A stretch of 64,000 nucleotides of DNA from Aurantiochytrium sp. KH105 (Eukaryota > Sar > Bigyra > Thraustochytrida > Thraustochytriidae), in assembly GCA_003116975.1 (NCBI GenBank), contig BGKB01000147.1, forward strand, positions 62,001-126,000, in the 5' to 3' direction. Below, piece after piece: positions 60,057 through 64,000 of the stretch. The position numbers and the translations under genes are program-made. Positions within the stretch are counted from its first letter, which is position 1, and every line of letters starts with the position of its first letter. Below the pieces are notes generated by a model. That model did not search any database. It was not told the origin of the DNA and saw only the letters and a program-made list of their open reading frames with translations.

Positions 60057-61046
60057 ATGGGCGGCGCCGGACCGGCAACGGCGGCGGCCGGGGCGCAGAT
60101 GGCGCGCGCGGGCGGGCCCGTGACGAGCGGACGCGCCGCCGAGGCCGCCGAGCCCCGGCGCGCGAGGCGGATCCCGAGGATGGCCAGGCGCAAGCGGAGC
60201 TCCAAGGGCGAGCAGCAGCTGCAGCTGCAGCTGCAGCGCCAGCTGAGCGAGCACGGGACCATGGAGGTTGGAGACGACGAGGACGCGACGGACGAGGAAG
60301 ACGAGCTCGACGTGCGGAGGAGCGCCAGCGCCAGGATGCGCAAGCCGTGGGCTTCCGGCAAGAGCCTGCGCGGCGCCTTTCGGTCTGGACGCTCGGCGCG
60401 CACAGACGTGCAGAGCGACTGGACGATCGCCTCGGACTTTGTCCAGTTCGACGATAACGAGGGTGAGACTGGGAACATGGTTCAGCACACGGCCCCGGTC
60501 CAGACTCAACAAGCCGCCAAGACGCAGCCGCAACCGATGCAGCAACGGCCGGTCCAGCAACAGTCGTGGCAAACGCAGCAAATGCCGCAGCAGCAGCAGC
60601 AGCAATACAACCAAAATCCGCACATGCAGCACATGCAACGCATGGAGCAGCAGAAAGCCCAGCAACCCATGGCGCAGCAACCGTGGGGTGTCGAACCGTC
60701 GCAGCCTTCGCACTTTGCTCCCCAGCCCCAGACACATACGCACGCGCAGATGCAGACGCAGATGCAGACGCAGTGGCGCCCCGAAAGCCAATGGCAACGG
60801 GGGACTCTCGACTCGCCACAAATGGAGAGGCCCGAGTCCATGTCGCCTGGCTATTCGGGCTGGCAGCCGAGCCAGCCGGAGTCCTTTGGCGGACACCAGT
60901 TCGAGTCTGTCATTGGACGCGCGGAAGGCGGTAAAACCGCGACCCGAGGTCGCTTCAAGCGTAGCCCTGGCAAGAAGATGACCGTGGATGACGGTTTTCT
61001 CGAGCCGCTGGGCACGACACACCATGCCTTTAACATTCCCAATTGA
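60057..61046 (+). CDS. Gln/Met-rich low-complexity protein
   Basis: 329 residues if started at ATG 60057. ATGs at 59973, 60180 and 60261 are also in frame; 60261 has the best ACCATGG context. There is a basic segment ARRKRSSKG, an acidic stretch DDEDATDEEDELD, then a conserved-looking block DVQSDWTIASDFVQFDDN, a long Gln/Met/His/Pro-rich region (about 140-260) and a well-ordered C-terminal end TVDDGFLEPLGTTHHAFNIP. No domain is recognised. The complex N- and C-terminal blocks argue that it is real and not only a repeat. Confidence 0.55.
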   Translation: MGGAGPATAAAGAQMARAGGPVTSGRAAEAAEPRRARRIPRMARRKRSSKGEQQLQLQLQRQLSEHGTMEVGDDEDATDEEDELDVRRSASARMRKPWASGKSLRGAFRSGRSARTDVQSDWTIASDFVQFDDNEGETGNMVQHTAPVQTQQAAKTQPQPMQQRPVQQQSWQTQQMPQQQQQQYNQNPHMQHMQRMEQQKAQQPMAQQPWGVEPSQPSHFAPQPQTHTHAQMQTQMQTQWRPESQWQRGTLDSPQMERPESMSPGYSGWQPSQPESFGGHQFESVIGRAEGGKTATRGRFKRSPGKKMTVDDGFLEPLGTTHHAFNIPN

Positions 61047-61560
61047 CGAGATCATTTGGTTTGGATGGACGAGCTGAATGTGCTGAGGTCGACGCCCTAT
61101 TGAGAGAAGTGTTATTGCTTCCTTGTCAGTAAGATATATTGCTTGAGACAATCAATCATTACGCGAACTTGGCCTTGGTCAACCACACTTTATAATTTAC
61201 AGAAAGAAAGAAAGAAAGAAAGAAGGCGCATCTTTCGCTGCAATACAATACAGCAAAGGAGTAGTGCCCTTTTTTTGGGGGGGGGGGAGGGGGAATGGCG
61301 TGACTTGCCTGCCTCAGCAAAAGATGACAGTTGTGTAGGCTGGCAGAGAGATCAGTTCTTATAACAATTTTAAAAATTCAGACGAACGATACTCAAGTTG
61401 AGTATTTCAGAGTGTGAAACTTGATGTTCACAATCGACATCTGTGCAAAAAGACCGTCCTGTCATTACAGTTCCTTTCACACGACGAATACCTTTATGTT
61501 TGCTTGTGTGTATTTGTTTGCTTGCTTGTTTTGTTGGTCGTTTGGATGATGATCTCCAAA
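61047..61560. other. convergent intergenic region with simple repeats
   Basis: Lies between the stops of the Gln-rich gene and the GT8 gene. Contains an AAGA run (61201-61225) and a G-rich tract (61275-61292). No gene is seen. Confidence 0.6.
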
Positions 61561-62706
61561 TTAAAACAGTGGCCGGTAATCGCTTCGCCGCTTGCAAGGT
61601 GGCGAAACAGGAAGCCCACGCGCCTGCTCAAAGCTCCTTCGCACCTTCCACCACTCGGCATGCATTTCATTACAGAGAGGCTTTTCAAGTTTGCGGCACT
61701 CCCAAGGTTTTTGACAAACGGTGAAATGGATAGAAATGACCTCGGAAATTGGCGTCTCCTCGCAGTTCTTGGTCGAGACCATGGCATTGTAGCGACAGTA
61801 GTCGAGCACACGCTTGTTGTCAGGGTCAACGCGATTGTAGTAATATGAGATGAGACCCTGAATGGTCTGACCGCCCCAACACCAGCCAATATTCTGGCCA
61901 GCCCAGCCCGAACCCGGGCGAAAGTCGCCCTCGCGAACAATGTCCACGAGCCGCTCAAAGGTCTTGACACTCGGCCGCAGCACCATAAATCCACCCTGCA
62001 CGGGAGGCGCTGCACTGTGTCCCGAGTCCATGGCATGATCATACGTAAAGAGCATCTCTTCGGGAAAGTCAAAGAGATGGTCCAAGCTTTGCACAATGAG
62101 CGTGTCCATGTCGAGGAGGACGACACGGTCATAGGCTGTGAGCTGAAACGCGCGCAGTTTGAGGAGCTCAAGCACGCCGCAGCAGCCTGACTTGTCAATT
62201 GTCTCGCGCAAATGCTTGCCCTGAATCTCGGCGCTGGTGATGGGCTCCGGGTATTCAAGGATCTCAATGCCGAGTTCGCGCAGCGCGGGCCGCGTTGTTG
62301 TCACGGAGGGATGCACGATGGCAACAAAGCTGACGTCGTGCGCAGATCCGAGCATGTCCACCGAGTGCTTGAGCACGGCGGCGCCATCGAGATACTTGCC
62401 GTCCTTGGTTATGGTCACCGCGAAGGCGATCTTGAGCCGGTTAAAATCGTCGCTGGCCGCCACGCCGCGCAGACTGGCGTCGAGCGCCAGCCCCGGCCCC
62501 GCGAGCGCCGTGCGCGCCGCGGCAGCGGGTCCGCCGGCCCCGAGGCGCTGCTGCTGCTGCTGCTGCTGCGGCGGCGGCGGCAGCTCGGTCCACGCGGTGG
62601 CGAGCGAGAGGAGCGTTAGCCCGAGGAGCGCGGCGGCCGCCAGGCGCCAGAGTCGCGCGCGCTTGGCGGCCGCGCCGTCGTTCTCCTTGACACCGCTCGA
62701 CGCCAT
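61561..62706 (-). CDS. GT8-family glycosyltransferase, type II membrane protein
   Basis: 381 residues from ATG 62706; the longer frame upstream is Arg/Ala-rich and lacks a membrane signal of its own. A short cytosolic tail ends in KRARL, then one membrane span (about 18-40; WRLAAAALLGLTLLSLATAW) and a Pro/Gln-rich stem. The catalytic domain shows the family pattern: FAVTITKDGKYLDGAAVL, then LKLRAFQLTAYDRVVLLDMD with the metal-binding DMD, and NAAPPVQGGFMVLRP-like FSAAPPVQGGFMVLRPS. A Cys-rich C-terminal end follows (VCQKPWEC). GT8 enzymes include glycogenin and Golgi transferases. The membrane anchor favours a Golgi role; donor and acceptor are unknown. Confidence 0.8.
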   Translation of the reverse strand: MASSGVKENDGAAAKRARLWRLAAAALLGLTLLSLATAWTELPPPPQQQQQQQRLGAGGPAAAARTALAGPGLALDASLRGVAASDDFNRLKIAFAVTITKDGKYLDGAAVLKHSVDMLGSAHDVSFVAIVHPSVTTTRPALRELGIEILEYPEPITSAEIQGKHLRETIDKSGCCGVLELLKLRAFQLTAYDRVVLLDMDTLIVQSLDHLFDFPEEMLFTYDHAMDSGHSAAPPVQGGFMVLRPSVKTFERLVDIVREGDFRPGSGWAGQNIGWCWGGQTIQGLISYYYNRVDPDNKRVLDYCRYNAMVSTKNCEETPISEVISIHFTVCQKPWECRKLEKPLCNEMHAEWWKVRRSFEQARGLPVSPPCKRRSDYRPLF

Positions 62707-63015
62707 GGTCTCCCCCCTCGTGGCGTCCGCCCGACCGGTTCTGCCGGCGAGCGTGCGAGCGAGCGCCCGAGCCGCGCGAGCACCAGCACGAGCACGAGCG
62801 CGAGCACCACGTGGCGGTGGGTCAACAGGAGCGGGCAGGAGACAAACACAGAAACAAACGCCGGCGCAACACAGCCGCGAAGGCGGAAACAACAGAAGAA
62901 AAGCGGCGGCAACAGGGGAGCCAAGTTTTCCGAGTCTTCAAACGTGCAAGAGGCGAGGCGGCGCAGGTCGAAGCGGAGCGGGGCGAGGCGAGGCGAGGCG
63001 AGGCGAGGCGGCACG
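62707..63015. promoter_or_regulatory. divergent promoter with GAGGC 5-bp repeats
   Basis: 309 bp between the divergent GT8 and phosducin-like genes. About six tandem GGCGA/GAGGC units lie at 62981-63010, directly before the phosducin-like start codon, so the repeat is probably in its 5' UTR. Confidence 0.55.
62981..63010. repeat. (GAGGC)n 5-bp repeat
   Basis: About six perfect 5-bp units ending six bases before the phosducin-like ATG. Confidence 0.9.
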
Positions 63016-64000
63016 ATGGACGGCGAGGGCGGCAGCGGGTACCTGGGCGACGGCGCCGTGCAGCGCGGGCCGCAGAAGATCCAGACGCTGAGCGGCGACA
63101 TGGAGAAGAAGCTGCTGAGCCAGGATCTCGCCAAGGAAAGGGACTCCGACGAAGACGGCGGGCCCCGCGCGCGCCTCGAGGTCGACTCGGACGTCAGGTA
63201 CGTGCAGAGCGAGAGGTGCGCGGGCGGCCGGGCGGGCAAAGTCGGGCACAGATGGCGAGGCTAGCTGGCATGCTGGCTGGCGTCGTCAGGCCTTGCAGAG
63301 CGCAAAGGGACCTGAGCAGAGGAAGGAAACCTGCGAAGGGTCTGTCTGTCTCACCGCCTGTCCATGCACACGAACGCACAAAGCCCATCAACATGACCTT
63401 CTTCGATGGGGGGGAAATCTTCATCAGGGAAAGAGGATCGTGAACTAACAAAGCGAATTGCTGCGACGCATTGTCTTGCTGTGTCGTACACGCGCATTCC
63501 GTGCATTTGCATAGTCTTGACGAGGACGAAGAAAACGACATTGTGCCGGATGATGCCGTTGAGGCGGACCCGAAAAAGGAAAACTGGGCCGAGGTGCTGA
63601 CCAAGGTTCGCAGAAAGAACAACACGGGCCCCAAGGGTGTCAAGGCAGACTACGAGGAGGCAAAGGCCATTATGCGACGACGCATCGAGACGAAAAAGTT
63701 GCAAGACTTGGAGGCCTTCAAGCGCCAAGGGTACGGCGCCACAACAACGGAGGAGTCCATTTCATACCATTCGCGCGCGCAACGAGGGCTCGTGGGCTCA
63801 CATGTCCGTAAATACGACGCAGACGCCGAGGACAACTCTGACGAGGATGGTGACTCTGATGATGACGACGAAGCGTTTTTGGCCGCGTATCGCCAGCATC
63901 GCATGGATCAAATGTCGGGCCTCAACGCCCTCCCAAAGTTTGGCCGCGTGATCCCTGTAGACAAGTTTCAGTTCCTGGACGAGATTGATAATGCTGATCC
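63016..64000 (+). CDS. phosducin-like protein, 5' part (spliced, cut by window end)
   Basis: Reconstructed from two exons: 63016-63197 (donor AG|GTACGT) and 63515 to beyond 64000 (acceptor GCATAG), joining in phase 2. Exon 1 gives an acidic N-terminus (SGDMEKKLLSQDLAKE). Exon 2 contains NTGPKGVKADYEEAK, the hallmark TGPKGV of phosducins, then an acidic stretch, and a block YRQHRMDQMSGLNALPKFG with QFLDEID, which matches the region before the thioredoxin-like domain. The thioredoxin-like domain itself lies outside the window. Phosducin-like proteins bind G-beta-gamma and act with the CCT chaperonin to assemble it. About 220 residues are visible. Confidence 0.75.

Noticed and set aside
59295..61151. 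618-codon minus-strand frame over the Gln-rich gene
   Set aside because: Repeats and high GC keep both strands open. The plus strand has the better-structured C-terminal block.

Overview
This window is nuclear DNA of a eukaryote with compact, GC-rich, mostly intron-less genes. The coding regions favour G/C third positions, and intergenic DNA is rich in simple repeats (CAG, CTCG, and 5-bp units). The gene set includes WASH complex subunit 4, RAB21, a TUL1/FLY-type membrane RING ligase, METTL16, a phosducin-like protein and a large axonemal-dynein-light-chain-like coiled-coil protein that suggests a flagellated stage. This points to a heterotrophic protist. A stramenopile of the thraustochytrid/labyrinthulomycete type is my best guess, inferred from overall gene style and not proven by any single gene.

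Layout. 1-5 kb: a mitochondrial pyruvate dehydrogenase E2/protein-X-like gene, then about 2.4 kb without a convincing gene. 5.5-23 kb: the most unusual region, a same-strand array of five related secreted or surface proteins (here A-E: 5509, 8949, 15199, 17937 and 21043). They combine a C-type-lectin-like domain carrying a Tyr/Ser/Asp-rich insertion, a PAN/Apple-like domain, a Pro/Thr-rich linker, a TIL-type cysteine-rich module and a CUB-like domain. Copy C has replaced the last two modules with a C-terminal membrane anchor. A GT10 fucosyltransferase-like gene sits between B and C. All five genes share a short GCGTTGAYSA promoter motif. 23-35 kb: a large minus-strand flagellar-type protein, a divergent plus-strand protein with a HAM1/TULIP-like region plus four PDZ-like domains, and a minus-strand degenerate F1-ATPase alpha-like mitochondrial protein. 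36-48 kb: a PX-WW-J-like sorting nexin, a small spliced lipid-anchored WW protein, WASHC4, two tandem GNAT acetyltransferases, RAB21 and an unknown minus-strand gene. 49-64 kb: an unknown minus-strand gene, a TUL1-like E3 ligase, a NUDIX hydrolase, an EngB-type GTPase, a small membrane protein, a TauD-like oxygenase, METTL16, a Gln-rich protein, a GT8 glycosyltransferase, and the 5' part of a phosducin-like gene cut by the window end.

Functional themes. Several genes concern endosomal membrane traffic (WASHC4, RAB21, PX protein, TUL1-like ligase). Others concern mitochondria (E2/X-like, alpha-like, EngB) and the cell surface or secretion (five lectin/PAN proteins, GT10, GT8). Only two spliced genes could be reconstructed (39440-40222 and 63016-end), both with GTACGT/GTAAGT donors; neither is visible as one long open frame. 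All family assignments are from reading the sequence; no database search was run.
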